A stretch of 64,000 bases of DNA from Allobosea sp. OK403. Lineage in GTDB: Bacteria > Pseudomonadota > Alphaproteobacteria > Rhizobiales > Beijerinckiaceae. Both the position numbers and the translations under genes were made by a program. The notes under the pieces are model-generated. The model saw only the letters and a list, made by a program, of their open reading frames with translations, made no database searches and was not told the DNA's origin. Location of the stretch: positions 682,001 to 746,000 of the forward strand of contig NZ_FOQV01000003.1 of assembly GCF_900113835.1 (NCBI RefSeq). The letters run 5' to 3'. Shown in pieces: positions 46,082 to 55,370 of this stretch. Within the stretch, counting starts at the first letter, position 1. Each line of letters opens with the position of its first letter.

Positions 46082-46126
46082 GCTCTCAATTCGATTAACG
46101 ACCGCGTTCAGGTCAGGTGACCGGCT

Positions 46127-47014
46127 ATGTTCGAGCTTCTCGGAATCCCGCCACAAGCGCTGTTCGGCCAGGTCCTGCTCGGCCTGATCAACGGCTCGTT
46201 CTACGCCATCCTCAGCCTCGGGCTGGCGGTGATCTTCGGATTGCTCAACATCATCAACTTCGCCCATGGCGCGCAGTACATGATGGGCGCCTTCGTCGCC
46301 TGGATGTGCCTGAACTATCTCGGCATCAATTACTGGGCGGCGCTCCTGCTGGCGCCCTTGATCGTCGGCGTCTTCGGTGTGCTGATCGAGCGCTTCCTGA
46401 TCGCCAAGCTCGCCAATCTCGACCATCTCTACGGGTTGCTGCTGACCTTTGGGCTGGCCCTGATCATCCAAGGCCTGTTCCGCAACAATTACGGCTCGTC
46501 GGGCCTGCCCTACCAGATTCCCGACGCGCTCAAGGGCGGGCAGAATCTCGGCTTCATGTTCCTGCCGAACTATCGCGGCTGGGTCGTGGGCGCCTCGCTC
46601 GTCGTCTGCCTCGTGACCTGGTTCATGATCGAGAAGACCAGGCTCGGCGCCTATCTGCGCGCCGCCACCGAGAACCCGACCCTGACCCAGGCCTTCGGCA
46701 TCAACGTGCCGCTCCTGGTGACTCTGACCTACGGCTTCGGCGTCGCGCTGGCGGCATTCGCCGGCGTGCTCGCCGCGCCGATCTATTCGGTCAATCCGAA
46801 TATGGGCGCCGATTTGATCATCGTCGTCTTCGCGGTCGTCGTGATCGGCGGCATGGGGTCGATCATGGGTGCGATCGTCACCGGCTTCGGGCTTGGATTG
46901 GTCGAAGGCCTGACCAAGGTGTTCTACCCGGAGGCCTCGGCCACGGTCATCTTCATCATTATGGTGCTGGTGCTGCTGGTGAAGCCCGCCGGTCTGTTCG
47001 GGCGGGCGGCTTGA
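46127..47014 (+). CDS. livH: Branched-chain amino-acid-type ABC permease LivH
   Basis: 295-aa inner-membrane permease with about eight hydrophobic segments. Family pieces: GLINGSFYAILSLGLAVIFGLLNIINFAHG near the N terminus and RAATENPTLTQAFGINVPLL (coupling loop). Forms the channel with LivM. 34 bases separate it from livM. Confidence 0.92.
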   Translation: MFELLGIPPQALFGQVLLGLINGSFYAILSLGLAVIFGLLNIINFAHGAQYMMGAFVAWMCLNYLGINYWAALLLAPLIVGVFGVLIERFLIAKLANLDHLYGLLLTFGLALIIQGLFRNNYGSSGLPYQIPDALKGGQNLGFMFLPNYRGWVVGASLVVCLVTWFMIEKTRLGAYLRAATENPTLTQAFGINVPLLVTLTYGFGVALAAFAGVLAAPIYSVNPNMGADLIIVVFAVVVIGGMGSIMGAIVTGFGLGLVEGLTKVFYPEASATVIFIIMVLVLLVKPAGLFGRAA

Positions 47015-47048
47015 TGGCCGCGCTCCCAAACTCTGCGAGGATGTGACC

Positions 47049-48041
47049 ATGGCTGACGTTCTTTCCGTCGAGGCGCCGGCCGGCGCAATTGCCCTGGCCG
47101 AGACGAGCCGGGGCACCGAGCGGTTGCACCGGGCAATCTTCATCGGCCTTGCCGCGGTGCTGCTGGTCGCGCCCTACCTTGCCTATCCCGTCTTCGTGAT
47201 GAAGGTGCTGTGCTTTGCGCTGTTCGCGCTCGCCTTCAATCTGCTGCTCGGCTATGGCGGCCTGCTCTCCTTCGGCCATGCCGCCTATTTCGGCATGTCG
47301 AGCTATGTCTGCGCCTATGCTGCCAAGAATTGGGGCCTGACGCCGGAACTCGCCATCCTCTCGGGCGTGCTGGTCTCGGCCGTGCTGGGCCTGGCTTTCG
47401 GCGCGCTAGCGATCCGCCGGCAAGGCATCTATTTCGCCATGATCACGCTGGCGCTCGCCCAGATGGTGTTCTTCTTCTCGCTGCAGGCGCCGAAGTTCAC
47501 CGGCGGCGAGGACGGCATCCAGGCGGTACCTCGCGGCAAGCTCTTCGGTCTGATCGATCTCACCGGCGACAGGGCTCTCTACTACGTCGTCGCGATCATC
47601 TTCATGGCCGGGCTGCTGTTGATCTACCGCATCATCCACTCGCCTTTCGGCCAGGTCTGCAAGGCGATCAGGGACAACGAGCCGCGCGCGATCTCGCTCG
47701 GCTACCGCGCCAACCAGTACAAGCTCGCCGTCTTCGTGCTCTCGGCCTCCCTCGCCGGGCTCGCCGGTGCGACAAAGGCAATCGTCTTCCAGCTCGCCTC
47801 GCTGACCGACGTGCATTGGTCGATGTCGGGCGAGGTCGTGCTGATGACGCTGGTCGGCGGGCTCGGCACCGTGTTCGGGCCGATCGTCGGGGCGCTCGTC
47901 ATCGTCTCCATGCAGAATTATCTCGCGAGCCTCGGCGCCTGGGTCACGGTGGTGCAGGGCGTGATCTTCGTGGTCTGCGTGCTGCTCTTCCGCGAAGGCA
48001 TCGTGGGCGTGATCGCGAAGAAGATCGGGCGGCCGCTGTAG
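47049..48041 (+). CDS. livM: Branched-chain amino-acid-type ABC permease LivM
   Basis: 330-aa permease with about nine to ten membrane segments. Family pieces: FALAFNLLLGYGGLLSFGHAAYFG and RAIRDNEPRAISLGYRANQYKL-type coupling loop, then VGGLGTVFGPIVGA. ATG with GAGGA 8 bases upstream; a GTG two codons before is less likely. Last gene of the operon. Confidence 0.92.
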   Translation: MADVLSVEAPAGAIALAETSRGTERLHRAIFIGLAAVLLVAPYLAYPVFVMKVLCFALFALAFNLLLGYGGLLSFGHAAYFGMSSYVCAYAAKNWGLTPELAILSGVLVSAVLGLAFGALAIRRQGIYFAMITLALAQMVFFFSLQAPKFTGGEDGIQAVPRGKLFGLIDLTGDRALYYVVAIIFMAGLLLIYRIIHSPFGQVCKAIRDNEPRAISLGYRANQYKLAVFVLSASLAGLAGATKAIVFQLASLTDVHWSMSGEVVLMTLVGGLGTVFGPIVGALVIVSMQNYLASLGAWVTVVQGVIFVVCVLLFREGIVGVIAKKIGRPL

Positions 48042-48078
48042 GCGCCGAGGCCGTTTTGGCGAGGCATGCCCCTCCCCA

Positions 48079-48202
48079 CCGTGTCATCCTGGGCGACCGA
48101 AGGTCGTCCCGGGATCCATCGCAGGGCCGATCCTTGTAATGGATTTGGCTCTAGGATGGATCCCGGAGCTGCGCGGCTTCGCCGCTTGTCCAGGATGACG
48201 GC
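48079..48202. repeat. GTCATCCTGGG palindromic repeat
   Basis: Outer arms gtcatcctgggcga and gtccaggatgac, inner gggatccatc / gatggatccc. Lies downstream of livM and of the convergent cytochrome c gene; same family as 6671-6790. Confidence 0.75.
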
Positions 48203-48228
48203 GCGGATTTGATCGACCTTGCCGGCCG

Positions 48229-48609
48229 TTACCGCCCGCGCATCAGGAAGGCCGCGACGGCGGCCCGGTCGGCCTCGTCGTCGAGCCCCTGCGGGCTCAT
48301 CCAGCCGCCCTTGAACATCGCATCGGGGTCGGCGAGATAAGCGCTCAGGCGGGCCTCGTCCCAGATGACGCGCTTGGCGCGCGCCGCCTTGAAGGCAGGC
48401 GAGTAGTCGAAGCCCTCGGCCGAGCCGACGACGCGCCCCTTCAGCCCGGCCAGATGCGGCCCGGCCATGCCCTGCTTGGCGGGATCGAGGCTATGACAGG
48501 ATTTGCAGGGCTCGAACAGCGCCTCGCCGCGCGCCAGATCCTGCGCCGCGGCAAACCCGCCCGAGAACGCGAGCGCCACGGCCGCCACGATGGTCGACGC
48601 CGACCTCAC
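48229..48609 (-). CDS. Class I c-type cytochrome
   Basis: 126-aa secreted monohaem cytochrome. Signal peptide residues 1-22 (...GGFAAA|Q). Haem site CKSCH at Cys35-His39, and a distal methionine probably in GGWMSPQG. GTG start overlaps the stop of the Vgb-like gene upstream, so the pair is translationally coupled and the cytochrome may accept or donate electrons for a partner of that protein. Confidence 0.88.
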   Translation of the reverse strand: MRSASTIVAAVALAFSGGFAAAQDLARGEALFEPCKSCHSLDPAKQGMAGPHLAGLKGRVVGSAEGFDYSPAFKAARAKRVIWDEARLSAYLADPDAMFKGGWMSPQGLDDEADRAAVAAFLMRGR

Positions 48610-49610
48610 GCCTGTTTCACCGTCTGGATGCGCACGAGCCGGTCATTGCCGCTCTCGCCGCCCCAGGCCTCGCCGGAGCGGCCATCCATCTGGCGGACAT
48701 TGGCGCCAGCCTTGTCGCTCGGGAAGCTGTTGAAAGCCTCGGTGACCGGATCGAAATGCACGATGGCGTTGGCGCTGAAATCGGTCAGCCAGACCTTGTC
48801 GGCGTCGTCGACATAGACCGAATAGGCGCGCGGCTTGTCGCCCGGCAGTTTCCAAGTCTTCCAGCTCTTGCTCAGCGTGTCATAGGCCGAGACATTGCCG
48901 GAATTCCATTCACTGACCCAGACCCGGTTCTTCGAATCGGACCAGACGCGGCGCGCGCCCTGTCCGGGAGTCGGCGGTTCGACCACCGTGACCTGGGCCG
49001 TGCCGGTGTCGATCCTGGCGATGTGGTTTCCGGCGAGCGAGGCGTACCAGACCTCGCCCGAGGGTGTCAGGGTGATGCCATAGGCGCCCGCCCCGCGCGG
49101 CGCGTCCCAGACCTCCATCTTGCGCATCTTCGGATCGAAGCGGCCGATGATGCCGTTCTGGCCGGTGAACCAGAGGATGCCGCTCTTGTCGAAGACGCCG
49201 GTGTTGAGGTTCGCCCTCGCCCTGCCTTCCGGCAGCTTGAAAAGCTCGACCTCATGGGTCTTGTCGTCGACACGGGCGATGGCGTTCTGGCCGCCTTCCG
49301 TCACCCAGGCCGCGCCGTCGGGCCCGCGGATGACGCCATGGGGCGCCGCGCCCCGGCCGAGTTCGACCACCTTGAGCTGGCCGGAGCGCGGATCGAAACG
49401 CCCGAGCGTGCCATTGCGCTGGCCGCAGACCCAAAGCGTTCCGTCGCCAGCATCGGTGACGTCGCGGGAGCCCTTGATCGCGGGAATATCGAAATAGCTG
49501 ACAGCGAATTTCGTCTCGGTCGTCTCGGCTGCGATCGCGGCGGTCCGGCCGATCAAGGCAGGGGCGGCAAGCCCAGTGAGGCCGAGCTGGAGAAAGGAAC
49601 GGCGCAACAT
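48606..49610 (-). CDS. Exported virginiamycin-B-lyase-like beta-propeller protein
   Basis: 334-aa protein with a Tat-like signal (MLRRSFLQLGLTGLAAPALIG) and then seven blade-like repeats of the type GxLWxxGxxNGxIGRFDPxxG. This is the Vgb/SMP-30-like propeller fold. True Vgb linearises streptogramin B in the cytoplasm; export and coupling to a cytochrome c make an antibiotic role unlikely here. Function unknown. Confidence 0.75.
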   Translation of the reverse strand: MLRRSFLQLGLTGLAAPALIGRTAAIAAETTETKFAVSYFDIPAIKGSRDVTDAGDGTLWVCGQRNGTLGRFDPRSGQLKVVELGRGAAPHGVIRGPDGAAWVTEGGQNAIARVDDKTHEVELFKLPEGRARANLNTGVFDKSGILWFTGQNGIIGRFDPKMRKMEVWDAPRGAGAYGITLTPSGEVWYASLAGNHIARIDTGTAQVTVVEPPTPGQGARRVWSDSKNRVWVSEWNSGNVSAYDTLSKSWKTWKLPGDKPRAYSVYVDDADKVWLTDFSANAIVHFDPVTEAFNSFPSDKAGANVRQMDGRSGEAWGGESGNDRLVRIQTVKQA

Positions 49611-49799
49611 GGAGCGTCTCCTTCGTCAGGCAGAGGCTAGAGCAACGTCCGACCTCGCTGGATCGTTCGATGGCTCCAATCTTTTATTTCAATGCGCTTT
49701 CTTCGAAAACGCCCCGGGATAGTGCTTGGCTCCTTGAGTAAACCGACATGATGGTGAAACCGGGACGATGCAACTTGCACTGCCCAGCCTCGCGCAGCT

Positions 49800-50330
49800 T
49801 CAGCGGATCAGCTTCGCCGCGGCGCGGAACTGCGGATGGGCCGCGGTCCTGAGCCATTCGAACACCACCATTTCGGTGGTGACGATCTCGGCGCCATGGC
49901 GCGCCATGCGCGCGACCGCGACCTCCTTGGATTCAGGCGCGCGCGAACCGATCGCATCCTGCACCACGGCGACGCGGCGGCGATGCTCGAGCAGGCTCAA
50001 AACGGTCTGGCCGACACAGACATGCGCCTCGCAGCCGCAAATGACGAGCTGCGCATCGCCGGCCAGCGCCTCGAGGAAGGCGGGTTCCGCACAGGAATCG
50101 AAGCTCATCTTGGCGATCACGGGGCCGGCGCCCGCGAGCTCCGGCACCGTGCCGCCGAGCCCGGTCGGATTCTGCTCGGTCATCAGCACCGGCACCGCCA
50201 ACAGCCCGGCAGCATCGACCAGGCGCCGGGCGTTCGCGACCAGGCGCGCACCGTCATAGATCGCCGGCATCAGGCGCGCCTGGTAATCGATGACGACGAG
50301 GATGGCGTCGGTGGCGGAAAGCAGGGTCAT
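49800..50330 (-). CDS. Isochorismatase-family hydrolase
   Basis: 176-aa cysteine hydrolase of the nicotinamidase/isochorismatase superfamily. Triad: Asp15 (VVIDYQARL), Lys74 (VIAKMSFDSC) and Cys105 (GCEAHVCVGQT). The YcaC-like subgroup is likely. ATG chosen at MTLLSATD; the longer frame is unsupported. Monocistronic; 189 bases without a gene separate it from the Vgb-like gene. Confidence 0.88.
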   Translation of the reverse strand: MTLLSATDAILVVIDYQARLMPAIYDGARLVANARRLVDAAGLLAVPVLMTEQNPTGLGGTVPELAGAGPVIAKMSFDSCAEPAFLEALAGDAQLVICGCEAHVCVGQTVLSLLEHRRRVAVVQDAIGSRAPESKEVAVARMARHGAEIVTTEMVVFEWLRTAAHPQFRAAAKLIR

Positions 50331-50393
50331 GACTGCCTCTTTCAACAGCGGTTTCGTATAAGAGCGCACCGAAGAACCGTTCGGTGCCACCAT

Positions 50394-50498
50394 GCTAGAG
50401 TATTTCCGCTTTTCTCCGAAGTGCGGAAAATGCTCTAGCTCCTTGTTCTATCGCCTTTTCTTCACGCGAACTGGTGCCCACTTCGCTCGAAAATGCTC
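50394..50498. repeat. Repeat with CTTCACGCGAACTGG core
   Basis: Contains a hairpin (gagtatttccgcttt / gcggaaaatgctct) followed by ttttcttcacgcgaactggtgcccacttcgctcgaaaa. The second half recurs at about 59488-59532 and 59878-59933. Confidence 0.75.
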
Positions 50499-50543
50499 GA
50501 CTGTCACGCCCGGCCGGAAACCAGAAAGGGAAAAGGAAACGCC

Positions 50544-50948
50544 ATGCCACAGATGATCTTCGTCAACCTGCCCGTGAAGGATCTCGACGCCTCGGTCGCC
50601 TTCTTCACGGCGCTCGGCTTCTCGTTCAATCCGCAATTCACCGACGAAACCGCGACCTGCATGGTGATCAGCGACACCATCTTCGCGATGCTGCTGACCC
50701 ATGAGAAATTCCTCAGCTTCTCGCCCAGGCCGATCGCCGATACGAGCCAGGCGGTCGAGGTGCTGACCTGCCTCTCCCGCGACAGCCGGGCGGATGTCGA
50801 CGCCATGGTCAAGGCGGCGCTGGCGGCCGGCGGCACGACCTATAAGGAGCCGCAGGATTGCGGCTTCATGTATGGCCACGGCTTCCAGGATCTCGACGGC
50901 CATGTCTGGGAGCTGATGTGGATGGACCCCGCCGCCGTGCAGGGGTGA
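50544..50948 (+). CDS. VOC-family (glyoxalase-like) protein
   Basis: 134-aa vicinal oxygen chelate protein made of two beta-alpha-beta-beta-beta modules: MPQMIFVNLPVKDLDASVAFFTALGF and then GGTTYKEPQDCGFMYGHGFQDLDGHVWELMWMD. The final Glu in HVWELMW is the usual metal ligand. Substrate unknown. GGAAAC precedes the ATG. Confidence 0.88.
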   Translation: MPQMIFVNLPVKDLDASVAFFTALGFSFNPQFTDETATCMVISDTIFAMLLTHEKFLSFSPRPIADTSQAVEVLTCLSRDSRADVDAMVKAALAAGGTTYKEPQDCGFMYGHGFQDLDGHVWELMWMDPAAVQG

Positions 50949-50961
50949 AGGCTGACGCGCT

Positions 50962-51055
50962 CGTCATGCTCGGGCTTGACCCAAGCATCTCGGGACCAGC
51001 CTCTTCCTTCACGAGCTTCCCGGGTCCGCGCTCTGCGCGGCCCGGGAATGACGCC
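50962..51055. repeat. GTCATGCTCGGG palindromic repeat
   Basis: Starts gtcatgctcgggcttgaccc and ends gcccgggaatgacgcc, with inner hairpins. Located between the convergent VOC and hydrolase genes. Confidence 0.75.
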
Positions 51056-51060
51056 TTGCG

Positions 51061-52143
51061 TCAGTTCCCTCCCGCCGCGCGCTTGGGCACGCCGGCGAGC
51101 CAGGTGCCCATCTCCCTGGCCCAGAACGTCGCAAGCCCGGTCGTGCCGTGGCCGCGTGTGTCCTCGCTTGCCGGGATCAGCAGCAGCTTGCCATTGGCGA
51201 GGCGCTTCAACTCGCGCTCCATGATGCCGGTCTCGGGCGGGTTGCGCTCGTCATCGGCAGAGTTGATCGCCAGCAGCGGCGCCTTGATCGCGCCCAGGCC
51301 TTGCGAGGCGTCGTAGTCGCGTGAGGAATCCCACTGGTAGAGGAAGTCGTTGGCATCGGCGCTAAAGGCGGCCTTCAGGCGCTCGTCGAGCAGCGCGTCG
51401 GCAGCCGCGCGCGTCGGCGCCAGCTTCTGATAGGCGAGCGTTCCGCCGCTGGTGGCGATACCGAAGAAGACATTGGCCGTGCGGAAAGCCGGCGGCTGCG
51501 TGGTGTAGTCGCCGCCCTTCCACTCCGGATCGTTGCGGACGGCGTCGATGATCATGCGCCGCATCATCCAGTTGCGGCTCGACATCGGCGTCGGCTGCGA
51601 AGCCATCGGCACCAGCGCGTCCATGAAATCGGGATGCCGGACGCCCCAGAGCCAGACATGCATGCCACCCATCGAATTGCCGAGCACGAGCCGGACATGG
51701 CGCAGCCCCAACCCCTCGCTGACCAGCTTGTGCTGGGCTGCGACCATGTCCTCGTAATTATAGCGTGGGAACTTCACCTTCAGCCCGTCGGAAGGCTTGG
51801 AGGAGGCTCCGGCGCCAATCGAATCCGGCAGGATGATGAAGTATTTCGCCGCGTCGAGCGGTTGGCCCGAGCCGAATAATTCGCCCGCAAAAGCCGGTGT
51901 CAGCAGGCTCGCCGCCGAACCCGCCGTGCCGTGCAGGATCACCACCGGTTCGCCCGCGGGGTCGCCGATGGTGGCGTAGCCGAGCTTCAGTTCGGCCAAT
52001 GTCTCGCCGCTCTGAAAGCGGAAATCCCTGGCCACCCAGACACCGCGCTTGGGCGCGGGATAGTCGGCCGCCGAGGCCGCCATCGCGACGATGGACAGGA
52101 TGAAGGCCGCGACCGCGCGGCGCGGCCAGCTTGCGATGGTCAT
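51061..52143 (-). CDS. Exported alpha/beta hydrolase, MetX (homoserine acetyltransferase)-like
   Basis: 360 aa with a signal peptide (residues 1-26, ...AMAASA|AD). The alpha/beta hydrolase core resembles MetX: nucleophile Ser in LVLGNSMGGMHVWLW, Asp in NSADDERNP, His in TRGHGTTG. True MetX enzymes are cytoplasmic, so export suggests a periplasmic hydrolase or acyltransferase of unknown substrate. ATG chosen where the signal peptide begins. Confidence 0.8.
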   Translation of the reverse strand: MTIASWPRRAVAAFILSIVAMAASAADYPAPKRGVWVARDFRFQSGETLAELKLGYATIGDPAGEPVVILHGTAGSAASLLTPAFAGELFGSGQPLDAAKYFIILPDSIGAGASSKPSDGLKVKFPRYNYEDMVAAQHKLVSEGLGLRHVRLVLGNSMGGMHVWLWGVRHPDFMDALVPMASQPTPMSSRNWMMRRMIIDAVRNDPEWKGGDYTTQPPAFRTANVFFGIATSGGTLAYQKLAPTRAAADALLDERLKAAFSADANDFLYQWDSSRDYDASQGLGAIKAPLLAINSADDERNPPETGIMERELKRLANGKLLLIPASEDTRGHGTTGLATFWAREMGTWLAGVPKRAAGGN

Positions 52144-52262
52144 GATGGTGGCACCTTCGTTGTCGCCGCCACGGCTTGCCGCCGGGCGATCCTCCCTTGA
52201 ACGAAGGATCGCGCCGAACAAGGGACGAGGCAAGGGAGGCGCTGCGCAGGGATCGAGCCGCC

Positions 52263-52469
52263 TCAGCCCTGTCTGACAGGTGTCTCGGCGATCTCGTGGT
52301 GACCGATGGCGCGTTCGAGGCCGTCGGGCCCACGCACGCGATACTGCTCTTCCTTGTTGTCGCGCGGCGGCATTACCCGCAGGATCTCGTAGAGGCCGAG
52401 CCTTGCCTGATTGGCGAAACCCGGTTCGAGATTGACCAGGTCACCCGGCTTATATGGCTGACTGGCCAT
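52263..52469 (-). CDS. Small conserved protein, unknown function
   Basis: 68 aa, no signal or membrane segment. YKPGDLVNLEPGFANQARLGLYEILRVMPP looks like a small beta-barrel (SH3-like) start. An excellent GGAGG lies 8 bases before the ATG, supporting a real gene. I do not recognise the family. Confidence 0.6.
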   Translation of the reverse strand: MASQPYKPGDLVNLEPGFANQARLGLYEILRVMPPRDNKEEQYRVRGPDGLERAIGHHEIAETPVRQG

Positions 52470-52520
52470 GTCATCATCCTCCGTGAGACGGATTAAGGCG
52501 TTGGAACAGTTGCGCGGCGT

Positions 52521-52784
52521 CTAGAAGTCCGCGGGCGTCAGGCGGTGATAGCTAGCCCGGTGCCGGGCATAGGCGTTCGAGGCCGCCTTCAAGATCGTGT
52601 CCCGGTTCCGATCGAAGACATCGAGCACCTGCGCCTGACTGTCATTGATGCCGGAACCCAGCTTGCGCAAGGCGTTCATCTCGATCTGGAAGGTGATCTC
52701 CAGCGAAGCATCCGAGCCCCAGAAGCTGACGCAGGAGCGCCCTGCGTCGAAACTACGGACCGGGTTGGGAAAATTCAGCGCCAT
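52521..52784 (-). CDS. DUF1488 family protein
   Basis: 87-aa protein beginning MALNFPNPVRSFDAGRSCVSFWGSDASLEITFQIE, matching the DUF1488 pattern of small proteins seen in Rhizobiales. Length normal. Function unknown. The open frame continues far upstream on the same strand without similarity, so the internal ATG was chosen. Confidence 0.7.
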   Translation of the reverse strand: MALNFPNPVRSFDAGRSCVSFWGSDASLEITFQIEMNALRKLGSGINDSQAQVLDVFDRNRDTILKAASNAYARHRASYHRLTPADF

Positions 52785-53249
52785 GGTCGGCCTGCTTTCT
52801 TGCGGTTGCCTGTCACGACCAGCTTCAGGATGCCAGCGCCGCAGCCTGCTGATCCACGGCCCGGAAGTGCGGCCGAGCCAGAGCGCGTGGGCCACCAATG
52901 ACCGGCGCAAGCGTGCACCGAACGCAGCGAGCGCCCGCTCCACTGTGTATGTGCGCCGTCGGCTCCCGAGGGGCTCAAGCAAGCTGATCGTTTTCTCAAG
53001 GACGGTCAGGTCAGAACAGATCAACCGCGGGGCGGCTTGTTCTCGACGACCGTTCCTCGGACATGGGGAAGGCAGCCGCGCATTGTAAGGGCCGCGCAAT
53101 AATAAGGCTTGGGCCTTGCGAACAAGGCTTGGGCCTCGCAGGACTGGCCGGTCCGCTATGCAGCGGCGGCACGTCCCGCCTCTGGCGCATGGCATGCCCC
53201 AGCCTTACAAGTCTGCCATTCTCCCAACGCACGGGCAGGCCGAGTGACC
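52785..53249. other. 465-base region without a supported gene
   Basis: No credible coding frame on either strand. It holds one short imperfect tandem duplication (aaggcttgggcc twice, about 53104-53136) and presumably the promoters of the DUF1488 and MFS genes. Confidence 0.5.
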
Positions 53250-54743
53250 ATGGACAAACGGGTCGAGACGGCGGCGCATTCGGCGCCCCTTACCCATGAG
53301 GATATTCGCAGCATCCTGTTCGGCATCATGCTCGCCATGTTGCTGGCGGCGCTGGACCAGACCATCGTCGCCACCGCGATGCCGACGATCGGGCGCGAGC
53401 TCAACGACGTCACGCATCTTCCCTGGGTGGTGACGGCCTATCTGCTCGCCTCGACCGCGGTGACGCCGCTCTACGGCAAGCTCGCCGACATCCATGGCCG
53501 GCGGGTGACGCTGCTTTCGGGCATCGTCGTCTTCGTCGTCGGCTCCGTGGCGTGCGCGCTTGCTCCGAACCTCTGGCTCCTGGTGATCGCGCGCTTCGTC
53601 CAGGGGTTGGGCGGCGGCGGGCTGATCGCGCTGGCGCAGACCATCATCGCCGATATGGTCTCGCCCAAGGAACGGGGCAAATACCAAGTCTATTTCGCCG
53701 CCGTCTTCATGGCCTCCTCCGTGCTCGGCCCGGTTCTCGGCGGCGTCATCGCCGAGGCGCTGCACTGGTCGGTGATCTTCTGGATCAACCTGCCATTGGG
53801 GCTTGCCGCCTATTGGATGACGAGCTCGGCATTGAAGCGGCTCCCGCGCCATGAGCGACCGCACAAGCTCGACGTCGCTGGCGCCCTGCTGATGACCAGC
53901 GCGACGATGACGCTGCTGCTCGCGCTCTCCTGGGGTGGCACCTATTATCCCTGGGCCTCGGCCCGGATCATCGGACTCGTGGCCTTCTCGGTCGTGTTGT
54001 GGGCCGTCTTCGCCTGGCGGCTGCGGACGGCGGCCGAACCGCTGATCCCGCTCGACCTCCTCGCCAATCCGGTGGTGCGGATGGGCACGACCGCCGCGGG
54101 CTTCGGCATGGGCACCTTCATCGGCCTGACGATCTATCTGCCGCTCTATTTCGAGACGGTGGCGGGGATGAGCGCGTCAGCCTCGGGACTCGGCCTCCTG
54201 CCATTGACCTGCGGCACCGTGATGGGCGCGACCTTGTCGGGCCGCTCACTGACACGACTGACGCATTACAAGCGCGTGCCGGTGGCGGGGTTGAGCGTCG
54301 CGACATTGGGAGCGGCGCTGCTGACGATTTATGCCGGGCAGATGCCGCTCCTGCCCTTCTCGCTGACGCTGGCGGTGATCAGCCTGGGGCTCGGCACCAT
54401 GCTGCCGGTGGCGACGGTCTCGATCCAAAACGCTGTGCTGCCGCATCAGCTCGGCACAGCGACGGCGATCGCGAACTTCTTCCGCCAGATCGGCGGGGCG
54501 CTGATCGTGGCGGTGTTCGGCGCGATCGTGCTCGGCGGCGTCGGTGGAGCCGGCGTCGGGCTCTCCCCCGAAGCGCTGAAGCTGGGAACGGTCGATCGCG
54601 CGACGATGATCGAGCTGTTCCGCTATGTTTTCGCGGCGACCTGCTTCGGCTTCGCGATGGCGCTGCTGCTGATGGTGCGGATGAAGGAACTGCCCCTGCG
54701 CAGCAGCGCGGTGGAAGCGGCGAAGGCGGCCGGCGGCGAATAA
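53250..54743 (+). CDS. MFS multidrug exporter, DHA2 (EmrB/QacA) type, 14 helices
   Basis: 497-aa major facilitator with about 14 hydrophobic segments. Motif A between helices 2 and 3 reads GKLADIHGRRV; motif D1-like LDQTIVATAMPTIG in helix 1 is a DHA2 hallmark, and motif C-like GPVLGGVIAEALHWSVIFWINLPLG is in helix 5. It exports drugs or metabolites with proton antiport; substrate unknown. No membrane-fusion partner gene adjoins. ATG chosen; GTG two codons upstream possible. Confidence 0.9.
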   Translation: MDKRVETAAHSAPLTHEDIRSILFGIMLAMLLAALDQTIVATAMPTIGRELNDVTHLPWVVTAYLLASTAVTPLYGKLADIHGRRVTLLSGIVVFVVGSVACALAPNLWLLVIARFVQGLGGGGLIALAQTIIADMVSPKERGKYQVYFAAVFMASSVLGPVLGGVIAEALHWSVIFWINLPLGLAAYWMTSSALKRLPRHERPHKLDVAGALLMTSATMTLLLALSWGGTYYPWASARIIGLVAFSVVLWAVFAWRLRTAAEPLIPLDLLANPVVRMGTTAAGFGMGTFIGLTIYLPLYFETVAGMSASASGLGLLPLTCGTVMGATLSGRSLTRLTHYKRVPVAGLSVATLGAALLTIYAGQMPLLPFSLTLAVISLGLGTMLPVATVSIQNAVLPHQLGTATAIANFFRQIGGALIVAVFGAIVLGGVGGAGVGLSPEALKLGTVDRATMIELFRYVFAATCFGFAMALLLMVRMKELPLRSSAVEAAKAAGGE

Positions 54744-54778
54744 CCGGAACAGTCGCCGCCCCCGCGCGTTCGCCAAGA

Positions 54779-54807
54779 GCCCGCCGCATCGCCGCGGCGG
54801 GCTTCGT
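54779..54807 (+). terminator. Terminator-like hairpin after the MFS gene
   Basis: Perfect 9-bp GC stem (54779-54787 / 54794-54802), loop of six, followed by ttcgt. The T-rich tail is poor, so efficiency is uncertain. Confidence 0.55.
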
Positions 54808-54831
54808 CACGCCTTCACGCAGGAGCATCCC

Positions 54832-55359
54832 ATGTCCGATCTCGTCGTCATCGTCTATCCGAGCGAGGCCCGCGCCGAGGAAATGCGCCAGAAGGTCGTC
54901 TCGCTGCAGAAGGAATATCTGATCGAACTCGGCGATGCCGCCATCGCGGTGATGCATGAGGGCGGCAAGATCAAGTTGAACCAGCTGCTCAACACCACCG
55001 CGCTCGGCGCCGTCTCAGGCTCGTTCTGGGGTCTGCTGATCGGCGCGATTTTCCTGATGCCGATGTTCGGCGCGGCGCTGGGCGCGGCCTCGGGCGCGCT
55101 CGGCGGGGCGCTGACCGATTACGGCGTCAATGACGGCTTCATGAAGGAGCTCGCCGCCAACCTCCAGCCGGGCAATGCCGCGCTCTTCCTGCTGATCAAC
55201 AAGATGACCGCCGACAAGGTGCTCGACGCCGTCAAGGGCACGGGGGGCGTGGTGCTGAAGACCTCGCTCGACCACAGCCGTGAGCAGCAATTGCGCGACG
55301 CGCTGGCGGGCGTGACGGCGGCGACTCCGGAAGCCGGCGCATCGACGCCAGTGGGCTGA
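54832..55359 (+). CDS. DUF1269 membrane-associated protein
   Basis: 175-aa protein of the DUF1269 family. The N-terminal part (SDLVVIVYPSEARAEEMRQKVV) is soluble; a glycine/alanine-rich hydrophobic hairpin follows (residues about 62-100); the C-terminal part ends DALAGVTAATPEAGASTPVG. Function unknown. A truncated, frameshifted copy of its 3' third lies at 56322-56522. Confidence 0.85.
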   Translation: MSDLVVIVYPSEARAEEMRQKVVSLQKEYLIELGDAAIAVMHEGGKIKLNQLLNTTALGAVSGSFWGLLIGAIFLMPMFGAALGAASGALGGALTDYGVNDGFMKELAANLQPGNAALFLLINKMTADKVLDAVKGTGGVVLKTSLDHSREQQLRDALAGVTAATPEAGASTPVG

Positions 55360-55370
55360 GGAGCCTGCTC

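Noticed and set aside
48606..49610. Antibiotic-resistance gene (virginiamycin B lyase)
   Set aside because: Only the propeller fold is supported; the Tat-like signal and the coupled cytochrome argue against a cytoplasmic streptogramin lyase.
52785..53249. tRNA or small RNA gene in the long gap before the MFS exporter
   Set aside because: No cloverleaf, no conserved TTCGA-type loop and no terminator hairpin could be recognised.
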